Origin: Zingiber officinale
Taxonomy: Eukaryota; Streptophyta; Magnoliopsida; Zingiberales; Zingiberaceae
Assembly: GCF_018446385.1 (NCBI RefSeq)
Contig: NC_055987.1
Span: 34,297,202 to 34,361,201 of the forward strand
Direction of reading: 5' to 3'
Length of the DNA: 64,000 nt
The notes under the pieces: generated by a model
What the model was told of the DNA's origin: nothing
Databases searched by the model: none
The model's input: only the letters and a program-made list of their open reading frames with translations
In this document: one piece after another, positions 1 through 9,664 of the stretch
How the letters are laid out: each line of letters begins with the position of its first letter
Position numbering within the stretch: the stretch's first letter is position 1
Position numbers and translations under genes: made by a program

Positions 1-141
1 AGTAAAAATACCAAACGACCTCCAAAAATTATATAAAAATACTCTAAAAATTTCTAAAAATCCCTAGAATATTTCTATAGCATTTTTAAATATTTTTAAA
101 TTACTTTTAGGACTCTAATTGAGGAAATTTGGGTTGTTATA
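1..141 (-). mobile_element. End fragment of a gypsy-type LTR
   Basis: This AT-rich stretch, opening with a run of the type AAAAATACCAAACGACC and closing with GGGTTGTT, closely matches the right end of the solo LTR at 53102-53241 and resembles the LTR ends at 58304-58443 and 61945-62084. It is therefore the tail of a Ty3/gypsy LTR that begins outside the window. Strand is by analogy with the related elements, whose coding is on the minus strand. Confidence 0.7.
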
Positions 142-313
142 AGCACCAAGTGTTGCATGCAGTAGTATCACTAGCACCTCTACAACTTGTTTGTTGTTTG
201 CCACACTATTTTTTATATTTGGAACAACAATTTGTAGCATTAGAGCTATCTATAATTTTAAACAAAACAGCATAGTCAACATTAGTAAATATGAATAATA
301 TGTATCAAATAAA
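142..313. other. Unidentified AT-rich sequence, target site of the copia element
   Basis: No gene or repeat recognised. Its last five bases (309-313, ATAAA) are the left target-site duplication of the copia element, and the sequence resumes at 20987 after the 3' LTR. Confidence 0.5.
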
Positions 314-1527
314 TGTTGGTGCGGGAAGCATCCGACGATCGAACTCGTGTTTTGATAATGGGAAAAGATTCAAAGTTAAGGTGTTTTGTATTCTAACAAG
401 TCTACTTGAGGATTTCAGGAAAGTCCTAGCTGCGGTTAGGCAAAGAGAAAAACCCTAGGGGGTGGTAACCCTAGGTCATAGGGGGTGGTAACCCTATGCG
501 GAAAAGTCTTGGCAGGTCGATGACTTCAGGCAAAAAGTCCTAGGGGGTGGTAACCCTAGGTGGAAAGTCCTGGTGTTGCGAACCAGGTGAAAGACTGGAC
601 TAGCCGGGAAGCGGATGTCCAGCAGAAAGTCCGGAAGCATCGAGTGCTGAGCAAAAGTCCAATCGATCTGGAGGATCGCACTGGCAACAGGTAAATCTCC
701 TGAGTGGAGTAGGTGAGGACGCGTTCCCCGTAGAGGGAACAGTAAGCGTCAGGTCGACCTAGGGTTTCCTGTCGGAAATCCGAAGTCAGACCCGGACAGT
801 CCGGAGACTGTCTTAAACATTCTTTATTATCCATACTGTTATTTTGTGCTAACTTTGTGTTGCAGGATGTTGTTTGGGACTAACATGTCTTGCAGGTACA
901 AAATAACGAAGATTTGCCTCGGGTTCAAAATCCTGAGCTGGCGCGAGGAGCAGGCTTAAGGCGCCTTGGATGGGTTGAAGGCGCCTTAGACAGCTTGGAG
1001 GCACCTTGAAGGGTTTGAAGGCGCCTTCAGGTCGCGACAGTCAAAGGGTTATCACAGCGAGCATATCGGGATAAAATTCTCGTTTAAGGCACCTTGGAGC
1101 TTGTTTAAGGCGCCTTGAACACTATTTATAAAGGGAGTTCGACCAGCAGCTCAAATCAATGAATTCCAAGTCTTCTCTCTTCAACGTGCTGCTCCGAAAG
1201 ACTCCCGGAAGTGCTGCTACAAGTCTCCGACGACCCAGAGCTCCAACATTTCTCTTTTCGTCGTCGGTATATATTTCTTTTATCGCATTTCTTGTAATAC
1301 TTAGTTTGTAATAATCGAGCTTATAGTTGTTGCCCACCGGAAGCGATCAAGGATCGCGGGCCTTCGAGTAGGAGTCGCCTTAGGCTCCGAACGAAGTAAA
1401 AATCTCTTGCGTCTTTGTGTGTTGATTTTTATTCAGCTGCATTAACTCTTACACTTTTTACGATTCTGATACGAACGAAATAGCCGCGAGCGCTATTCAC
1501 CCCCCTCTAGCGCGTCTCGATCCAACA
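314..1527 (+). repeat. 5' LTR of the copia element
   Basis: 1214 bp, TGTTGG...CCAACA. It is shorter than the 3' LTR by about 46 bp within a GC-rich repeated segment. From about 950 to 1120 it carries several copies of the palindrome AAGGCGCCTT or near variants, followed directly by a TATA box. Confidence 0.95.
1123..1133 (+). promoter_or_regulatory. TATA box of the copia 5' LTR
   Basis: TATTTATAAAG lies just after the GGCGCC-palindrome cluster. The same sequence occurs in the 3' LTR at 20581-20590. Position and context fit the Pol II promoter of a plant copia LTR; this is inference from sequence. Confidence 0.6.
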
Positions 1528-1529
1528 AT

Positions 1530-1541
1530 TGGTATCAGAGC
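1530..1541 (+). other. Primer binding site of the copia element
   Basis: TGGTATCAGAGC, two bases after the 5' LTR, is the standard plant retrotransposon primer site complementary to the 3' end of initiator-methionine tRNA. Confidence 0.9.
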
Positions 1542-1779
1542 GGGGTTATTTTGAATTGGTGCAACCACCATTCAAAACAGTTTTTTTTTTCGTGGTATTT
1601 TGTTTCGGAGTCAATTAGAAATTAGTTAATTAGCTAAAATTCTAATTCTTTTCTAATCAGTGTTGCTCTAAGTTGGTCAATACCACTTGAGCTCGTTATT
1701 TTTTCTTCTTCCTCCCGCACTACTAATCCAAGACTCAGTCTTGAAATAGATCTTTTTGTTTTTGTTTGTTTAGGTCTAA

Positions 1780-2374
1780 ATGACTCAACAAGAAGGATAT
1801 AGCACTGTTCGTCCCCCACTATTTTCCGGAGAAGACTTCGGATATTGGAAGGGGCGAATGGAGATATATCTGAAGATCCAGTTCGACACCTGGATGATAG
1901 TCAAGACAGGACTGCAACTACCAACTGATACAGACGGTAAGCCTACATCCTGTGAGAACTGGGAGCCAGCCTTTATCAAAAAGGTGGAAGCCGACGCCAA
2001 AGCTACCTGCACCATCCAGTGCGGTCTTACCAAGGAGGAGCTCAACAGAGTCGGTCCCTTTTCAACCTCAAAGGAACTCTGGGAGAAGCTGATCGAACTC
2101 CACGAGGGCACCACCGACACAAAAGTAAGTAAAAGAGATTTATTATTTAATAAATTATATAATTTAAAAATGCAGGAAGGTGAGACGGTGAGCCAGCTTC
2201 ACGCGCGCATCCAGGACATTCTCAACTCTCTTCATGCAATTGGACAGAGAGTCAAAAATCGGGACGTACGCATTAAATTCGTTTCCAAGGAGTACATTGT
2301 GGACATCAATGGTAGATGCCTACAAGGTCTCCAAAGACTTATCTTCTTTAAAGTTAGACGAGTTATTTTCTGAA
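1780..2374 (+). pseudogene. copia gag, N-terminal part
   Basis: The reading frame opens at an ATG about 250 bp after the LTR and shows the copia gag signature YWKGRMEIYLKI near its start, followed by a helical segment typical of UBN2-type gag. The stretch ends where the CACTA transposon enters. Part of a fossil element. Confidence 0.85.
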
Positions 2375-2393
2375 CACTACAAGAAAAAAGCCT

Positions 2394-2660
2394 TACAACA
2401 ACGGTTTTTCACCGTTGTCGTAGCCCCTTTCGGACTGTTGTTAAAGGATGTGTTGTTAAAGGGGGTACTTAAAGACAACAGTTTTTAACCGTTGTCTTTG
2501 AAGACAAAGACAACAATTTTTACAACGGTGAAAAACTGTTGTCTTTTCCTTCAAAGACAACAGTTTTTCACCGTTGTCTTTGAGCGTCTACCTTTAATAA
2601 CAGGGTCTTCAACAATAATTTTAAACTATTTACGACAACAGTGAAAACCGTTGTCTTTTT
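2394..2660. repeat. Left subterminal repeat array of the CACTA element
   Basis: Several copies of ACAACGGTTTTTCACCGTTGTC-like hairpins, each about 20-22 bp, in both orientations and separated by short AT-rich spacers. Confidence 0.85.
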
Positions 2661-3279
2661 TTGATAAAAAATAAAAAAAAATATTAAAATTTATTATACA
2701 ATTTTCTAGTATTATAAATCATTCAAAATACTAAATTTGTAAATAAAATTTAACATATAATTTTCTAACATTCGAAAATAATATTTACAACATTCCGAAG
2801 AAATTTCAAAAGCAGCCAACAAAATGACAACGACACTATTAAAACAAAGGTAGAACAACACAACATCCTAATCCTAGAAGAGTAACACAACATCCTAATC
2901 TTGATATCTAGTTTTGAAGAGTTGGATCATTTGAACTACTTTTACCATGTACAACACTAGAAGAGTAACAAAACACTGCTTCTTAATTCTCCTAATCCTT
3001 CATCTTCTTCATCCTTGCCATGTTTGCATCGTACTTGGATCGAAGTGGACCAAGTAGATAAAGAAAGAAGATAAACTAAATGCCTTCATCTTCTTCATCC
3101 TTGCTTCATAATTCTCCTAATCCTTCATCTTCTTCATCCTTGCTTCTTAATTCTCCTAATCCTTCAAACTCCACCTGTAAGAAGAAGATAAAGAAATGCC
3201 ACTTGATCTAAACTAAATGCCTATGAATAATAAAAAAATCTGAAATCTCATAAAGTAGACTTAATTCATTAATAATGCA
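2661..3279. other. Unassigned CACTA interior
   Basis: AT-rich sequence with no recognisable coding potential. Between about 2976 and 3165 a roughly 40 bp pyrimidine-rich segment (CTTCATCTTCTTCATCCTTG type) is repeated two to three times in direct orientation. Confidence 0.5.
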
Positions 3280-4358
3280 TCATATTGAATGCCTCTCCAT
3301 GACTAGCTTAATAGCCTGTGTTATAGACATGTCTTCATTTGTTTCATACCTGAGTTTGTTAGCCTGTAAACGTTGAACAGTCATTTCACAAGAGAAATAT
3401 TTCCAAGTTATCAGCACTGCAGATATAAGGTTAATAAAGAACTTGCCTCTTCCAGAATGGTTTCAAACACCTTACCAACTTTTTCCACTAGATCTTGAGG
3501 CACTTGATGTCCATCACCATCAAAGAGTGCGTAGCTGAAAAATAGAAGTAAATTTGTCTCCATAAGATTATAGTCTCCATGATCAGTGATATATGTTAGT
3601 TATTCAGTTAACCATTACCTCTCCAAGTCATGATCATACAAGACAGAATTGTCACCAGAAGTTCGATAAATTGGTAGACCAAGTCTTCCAATCCAAGATG
3701 CCAATGGATTCTCGTTGCAGACACCATGCAACCTGAAGTGTCCAAATTAAAACTTCTAGTCACTGAAATTTTGAAGGCTGGCCACAATCCTCTTCAGAAG
3801 GAATGAAAACAAAAACACAAAAAAAAGAAGCATACCAGGCTGCTCCCATGTCAACAGGAAAACCAAATGAGTAGTTAGTGTGAACTCGACCACCAATTCT
3901 ATCCCGAGATTCTAAAAGCACAACCTAAGGAATAAAAAATAAACTTCCATGTGATACAAATTTACCTAGCCACTTCACACACTACATTCATATCAGAACT
4001 TAGAATCTAATATGCAAAGGCAACTGAAAAAACTGTTAATTTATATCGACATAACACCTGAAAAGCTACATTTTTCAGTGCATGAGCAGCTGCAATCCCT
4101 GCAAATCCACCACCAATGACAATGGCAGAAGGAGAGCGAGATTGCCTTGCTTCAGTCTTCTGATAGAATGATGCTGCAAGAAAATTTAAGTCAATATATA
4201 TATAGATATATATGTTGATGTGAAGCAGTAAAATGCAAACTAGAATATATTTTAACACCATGAAAAAAAACATAATTAATAATAAATCCAACACAAGAAC
4301 AAGCAACATATTCTGTCGTGTTGTATATATATTTACCAAATGCATTTTCCTTCCACAT
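3280..4358 (-). pseudogene. Captured 5' part of a polyamine oxidase gene (PAO2-4 type), six exons
   Basis: Exons on the minus strand: 4358-4337, 4173-4058, 3924-3836, 3732-3619, 3534-3447 and 3363-3280. Their lengths sum to 513 nt, an uninterrupted frame of 170 codons plus stop. Introns are GT-AG except the one after exon 5, which begins GC. The product has an FAD-binding dinucleotide fold (AIVIGGGFAGIAAAHAL), the flavin-oxidase motif [10 protein letters not shown] and the segment [19 protein letters not shown], all characteristic of plant peroxisomal polyamine oxidases, which oxidise spermine and spermidine. Those enzymes are near 490 residues; this copy stops about three residues after the homology ends (about 3290), so the substrate and C-terminal FAD regions are absent. 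Retained introns show capture from genomic DNA. Probably not a working enzyme; a chimeric transcript is possible. Confidence 0.9.
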
Positions 4359-5344
4359 GGTTGAACTCTAAAAATAATTCAGAAAGTACCCCAATAATAA
4401 GACTGACAACAGAAAACACCCCAAACATAAAAATTTAGTTTTATTTGTAATTATGACAGATAATCATGTAACTAGCTTCAGTATTCCCACAAAAAAAGAT
4501 ATGTAACATAACAATATACTGATACAAAGAAAACTAAAGGGATGACCATTAAAGGAAAGAATACCTTAAATAAAATGAATTCAGAAAGTTCCCATAGGCT
4601 CTGGATTAATCCTTTAAGTTTACTTTGATCATGAGCTAAAACATTGCAGTGAATAGATTTAAATCGAAGTAGGTAAAATTCCCATTTTGGCAGCCTGTAT
4701 ACCTCACGAAACCCATCTGCAATTTCACACTAGAGGTTGAAATCGAGCTCTTAAAAATCTTTAAACTTGATATACCGAAAGCTGGAATAGAGCAGGAGGC
4801 TATACTCACCAGAAAAATCCAAATTGATGTTGGAAATCATTGAAAAAGGGATGAGTAGATTCAAAACTCTACTAAGCTTGAACACCAACATCTCACGACT
4901 GGAAGCCCTAAGAATCGACCTGAAATCAGTCAAAAAATTGAAGATTTTGTGACTAAAAATTTACGCAGAAATAGGTCACAAAAAGGACTCTATTTGGGCA
5001 GAAACAAGCATAAAAAATATGTAAGGAACAAAACCCCTCAAATGATTTGAAAATGAGGGAGGCGGGGAGGCGAAGGGTGTCAGTGACAGTGGCGAGTACG
5101 CGGAGAAGAAGTTTGTCCAAGAGTAGCAGAGATCTCTTCCTCCATCGCAAGTTCGTTTTCATTAGGGTTTGTGTTTGATCACTGAGTCGCATGTTGAAGA
5201 GTGCATGATAGAGAGGCCTTTTAGTTGAGGCGGCAGCGACGCATATGGCAGAAGCGAACCTGAGGCCCATCTAGGATGGAAGGCAGTGGAGCATCTAGGG
5301 TTTTCAACGAGAAGATGCAGGAGGAAGAAGTAGAGGACACTTAC
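4359..5344 (-). other. CACTA interior upstream of the captured PAO exons
   Basis: Not assigned. It may be the upstream region of the captured polyamine oxidase gene, since it lies 5' of the ATG at 4358-4356. The GC-richer part at about 5040-5290 looks gene-derived but I recognise no product. Confidence 0.4.
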
Positions 5345-5460
5345 TGTTAGTGGATTTCATGTCAGAGGTCTTGCCGGTGAGGGCGTCCTTAATGGACTCG
5401 TGGACTGCTGCTGCTCTTGCGCGGCTTCGGTGAGCAAGAGATTGTGAGAAAAGAGAAAAG
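5345..5460 (-). pseudogene. Possible second captured exon, unrecognised
   Basis: On the minus strand an open stretch reading AAAVHESIKDALTGKTSDMK ends at a strong splice-donor-like GTAAGT (5344-5339). It is GC-richer than its surroundings. I do not recognise the protein; it could equally be a 5' untranslated exon of the captured PAO gene. Confidence 0.35.
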
Positions 5461-5599
5461 AGGGACGGATTGAGAAGATAAAAGGGTGGAATGCCGCGGC
5501 AAAAAACTTTCGGGGAGAGGGAAAGGAAAAAAGCGGGGCAAAAATTGGCGAAGGGGAAAAAACGGCGAAGGAAAAAAAAACACCAGTATTCAACATCAC

Positions 5600-5860
5600 T
5601 TAATAGACAACGGCTTTTAAAAACTGTTGTCGTAATCCCAAAAAAAAAGCGCACATAGACAACAGTTTTCAAAAACTGTTGTTGTAGCATTTAAAAACCG
5701 TTGTCGTAGTCTTACAAAAACATAAATAGACAATAGTTTTTAAAAACCGTTGTCGTAGGCCAAAAAAATTGCTAAAAGACAACGGTTTTTGTTAAAACCG
5801 TTGTTAAAAGGCAAAAAGACAACGGTTTAGTATAAAACCGTTGTCGTTTGAGTGTTGTTG
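5600..5860. repeat. Right subterminal repeat array of the CACTA element
   Basis: Repeated AAAACCGTTGTC / GACAACGGTTTT words, the same motif as at the left end. Confidence 0.85.
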
Positions 5861-5881
5861 AATGACGTTTTTCTTGTAGTG

Positions 5882-6430
5882 GAATTTGAACTTCATGAAC
5901 AAACTAATGCACAGCCATCCGAGAAGGGTATTGCTTTGGTTGCAGGTACGAGTCGAACATGGGAATCAAGAGTACGGCGAAAAATTGAATCGGAATCAGA
6001 AGAGGAACCCGACTCAGAAGATTCAGAAGATGAACTGACCAGCGAACTCGTGAATCATGTGAAGAAGCTCTACAAGAAGAAGAAGGGCTTCAACAAGAAA
6101 GATCTGAAGAAGGCAGTTCAATCCAAGGAGGCCCAACCGAACTCAAAGGTAAAGTTCGAAGTCACTTGTTACGGGTGCAACCAGAAGGGGCATATCAAAG
6201 CCAACTGTCCCAACCAAAAGGAGGCCAAAAAGCAAAGAAGAAAGAAGGCCCTGAAGGCAACCTGGGACGAATCTTCTTCGGAGGACGACGACGATGAACT
6301 TGATCAAACAAGTCTACTCGCACTGATGGCCCGGGACCAGATCATCGAGAGCGAGAGCGAGTCAGAAGACGAGTCCGAGCAAAGCCACGGATCCGCATCC
6401 GTTTCAGAAGGGCCAGACTCCACTGAATTG
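5882..6430 (+). pseudogene. copia gag, C-terminal part with zinc knuckle
   Basis: Coding resumes after the CACTA element. An acidic and lysine-rich stretch leads to the CCHC zinc knuckle CYGCNQKGHIKANC (about 6167-6208), the nucleic-acid-binding motif of retrotransposon gag, followed by a serine/acidic-rich tail. Part of a fossil element. Confidence 0.85.
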
Positions 6431-6815
6431 GATCAATGGATGTTGGATAGTGAATGCTCCAGACATATGACTGGAGATAAGTTGAAGTTTACTAAACTCA
6501 AGTACAAGAAGTTAGGATCAGTTGCATTCGGCAACGACGGTAAACTTTAAGTAATTGGAAAAGGTAATATTGAACTTAGTTTCGATTTCATTATTTGAAA
6601 TGTTCTATTGGTTGAGAATTTTAACTTTAATTTACTAAATATAAGTCAATTATGTGACAGCGGATATCTAGTTAATTTTGATAAATCTGGATGTCTAGTT
6701 AAAAACATCGAAAACCCTGAGATTAGACTTAAGGGACTTAGGAAGAATAACATCTACACAATTGACTTATTTGTATCCTCAATAAAGTGTCTCTTGACAC
6801 AACAAGAGGAAACCC
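6431..6815 (+). pseudogene. copia protease region
   Basis: Begins with a QWMLDS..CSRHMTGD segment, the copia aspartic-protease active-site region, and continues to the gag-pre-integrase domain. Part of a fossil element. Confidence 0.75.
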
Positions 6816-7855
6816 AACTATGGCACAGAAGACTGGGTCACATGCACACAAGACTCATATAAAAAATGAGTCAAAATGGTCTAGTTAGAGGCTTGCCCAA
6901 ATTAAAATTTATTGAAAACTCAATCTATGATGCATGTCAAAAAGGAAAACAAACCAAGTCAACCCACAAGTCAACCAACCTAGAAAGAACTAACACCGTA
7001 CTTGAGCTCCTTCACCTTGACTTATTTGATTCAAATGGAGCCAAATCACTAAGCAAGAACCAATATTGCTTAGTAATAATTGATGACTACTCTAGGTACA
7101 CATGGGTAAAATTTCTAAAAACAAAAGATGAAACCTATGAAATATTTAGTAATTTTTACAAATTAACGAAAAATGAAAAAGATACTAAAATTAAAAGAAT
7201 AAGAAGTGATCATGGAGGGGAATTTGAAAATCATAGGTTTACCCAATTTTGTAAAATAAATGGATACCAACATGAATTTTCATGTCCTAGAACCCCCCCC
7301 CCCCCCCAACAAAATGGTCTAGTGGAACGTAAAAATAGAACATTACAAGAAGCCACTAGGACTATGTTAAACGAATATCATTTAAATCATCAATTTTGGG
7401 CTGAAGCGATAAATACTGCAAATTATATTCAAAACAGAATTTTAATTAACAAATCTCACAATAAAATACCATATGAACTCTACTATCATAAAATTCCCAA
7501 TCTAAACTATCTAAAAGTATTTGGGTGTAAAGTTCACATTTTAAATACTAAAGATTACCTAGGAAAATTTACACCCAAGTCTCACCAAAGAATATTCTTA
7601 GGATACTCCTCTACCAGTAGGGCCTTTAGAGTATATAATCAAAATACCTTGAAAGTTGAAGAAACAACTAATGTAATATTTGATGAAGAAAACAGCTTAC
7701 CTTATATGAATGAAAATATTGACATTAATCCAAGAGCTATAGAAGATGATGAAATCCAACCCAATCTTAATAAGCCAGAAGAACCAGTTTCTGACCCACA
7801 GATAAGACCAACTAGAGTAAGTACCTCTCACCCACCTAACCAAATTTTGGGTGAC
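6816..7855 (+). pseudogene. copia integrase region
   Basis: Opens with the gag-pre-integrase motif LWHRRLGHMH, then the integrase core with LLHLDLFDS, DDYSRYTW and ERKNRTLQEATR, and a copia C-terminal segment VFGCKVHILN. It stops where the nested LTR element enters. Part of a fossil element. Confidence 0.9.
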
Positions 7856-9650
7856 TGATAAAGCCTAAAATCTATATTAAATGTCACGCATGGGCTTATC
7901 AAATTAGTACAAATGTATTTTCCACTGAACCCCTTAATCAAACAATAATGCTGTAGTAACGAGCCCAGGATCGATCCGAGGAACCAACGGTAGAATGTAA
8001 TTTAGGATTGTCTTTTATTCCTATTTTTTTGGGGTTTTTGATATAAAAATGGAGTTGGGGGTTTAAGCTTTAAATCTAAATCTAACAGAGGAAAAACACA
8101 GCAATTAAGAAATTAATCTAAAGTAAAAGTGAAACATAACTATGTGTCACCGATTAGTCCAATACGCATTGTCACGCTACGTAATGAATTTCATCAACAA
8201 CACACTAAAACTAAGGTATGAAATAGCTGAACAATAATGAAACCTAATCTTAAGCAACAATTAAAACGTTAACTAAAGAAACTAAACCACTCAACAATGC
8301 TACAATTAAGCTAAAGCGGAATTAAGAACAATTTCAAACTCTATTGAAACTAAATTACCCAATGCACTTGAATTAGAACAATTAATCTAAAGAACTATGA
8401 TTACTAAATCAAAACATAATAAATTGAAATGGAAATCTATCAATAGTAAAAAGAATGCAAAAGTTAAACCCTAAACCATCTCAACACCAAACCAAGTCTC
8501 ACGGCAACTTCTCCTTGCCGTCACACAAGGAAACAACGGAGAACACTCCAACTGTAATCGGAGAAGACAATCTCAGTAGCTACACTCAGCACAACCTTTA
8601 CCAGCACCATCGGAGACCACTCCAAACGAAACTAATGAAGATCGAAGCTGCCAACTCCAGAAATCTGCATATCTGCCAACTCCGTTCTGATGTAGAGTCG
8701 ATGGTGGATGAAATGTTGTCGGAATGGTTGAGTAGCAGTGGAGGAACACCGCCAAAGCTCTCGGATGGAAAACGGAACCACCAATCGGAGGAACACCTCC
8801 AAATGGCCAGCAGTTGAAGCAGAGTTCGCGGATACAATTCTCGCCGCAGGACCACCTTTGAGCGAGGTCAGATCGCCGGATGTTGGTCGCAAGCATCTGA
8901 GAACGTCATCGGCGATGAAATTGGCCGGAAAATTGATCTAGAGATCGAGATGGGGTCGGAATCTCGCTGGAGAAGAACGCCGCGGGACGCAAACAGTGCT
9001 GTGGAGATCGACGAAGGCACTGTAGCTACTGTAGCTTCTATTTAAATCAGATCTGGATCTGATCGGACGGCTGAGATGATTCCGGGATAAATCAACGGTG
9101 AAAAGTCATCCAAAATCCAATCTGAAGGTGCTGATCTTGATCTAAGGCCTGGATCTACTCTCCCTTAAGTCGGATCGATCAGATCATCACTGGATGGCCC
9201 AGATCGGCCCAGTCTTCATTGAACGGCCCAGATTAATCCGGCTGGATCAATGGATGGATGAACTCAGATCTGGATCAAAACTTCTGGATCTTCATCAATG
9301 GCTTAGATCTGCTCCCCATTAGGTTGGATCGGCCAGATCTTCAACGGATGGTTCAAATATCTCCTATTCTTGATAAACGGCCCAAATCGACCCAAAGCTT
9401 GATCTTGTCTTTTGAACTCCGATTCGAGCCCAACTCCGGTCCAAATAGATCCAAATCTAAGATCCTCTGATGCCTACAAAATAAGAATCAAATATTAGCA
9501 TCAAATAATATAAAAATAAAGTAATTTGTAATTAAGTCCAAAAATACACACAATGCACAAAATGTGATGTAACCATGATTTTAACCTATGAAATCAACAT
9601 TAAACCATGCATATATGAATCAAAATAATGCAGTAAAATCATGGTTATCA
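7856..9650 (-). repeat. Left LTR (3' LTR in element orientation) of the nested LARD-like element
   Basis: 1795 bp, bounded by TGATAA and TTATCA. Small frames inside it recur in the partner LTR and are not genes. Confidence 0.95.
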
Positions 9651-9664
9651 AATCCCCCACACTT
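9651..9664 (-). other. Polypurine tract of the LARD-like element
   Basis: On the minus strand AAGTGTGGGGGATT directly precedes the LTR, the expected place and composition for plus-strand priming. Confidence 0.75.

Larger units (their letters stand above)
2375..5881. mobile_element. Non-autonomous CACTA (EnSpm) transposon carrying a captured host gene fragment
   Basis: The ends are CACTACAAGAAAAA (2375-2388) and its inverted copy (5868-5881), flanked by the 3 bp duplication GAA (2372-2374 and 5882-5884), diagnostic of CACTA elements. Both subterminal regions (about 2394-2660 and 5600-5860) are packed with direct and inverted copies of an ACAACGGTTTTT/AAAAACCGTTGT motif, as expected for transposase binding. 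No transposase domain is visible in the 3.5 kb, so it would need a partner. The interior holds exons and introns of a polyamine oxidase gene on the minus strand, making it a gene-capturing CACTA. It interrupts the copia gag and so is younger than that insertion. Confidence 0.95.

Noticed and set aside
556-834. 92-codon minus-strand frame
   Set aside because: Lies antisense within the copia LTR and recurs only in the partner LTR; no domain.
2375-5881. Autonomous CACTA with a transposase
   Set aside because: Only 3.5 kb and no transposase domain on either strand; the coding-like parts are polyamine oxidase.
8455-8817. Open frame of about 120 codons, recurring longer at 15915-16418
   Set aside because: Both lie at the same place in the two LTRs of the LARD-like element, have no recognisable domain and overlap several equally long frames on the other strand.
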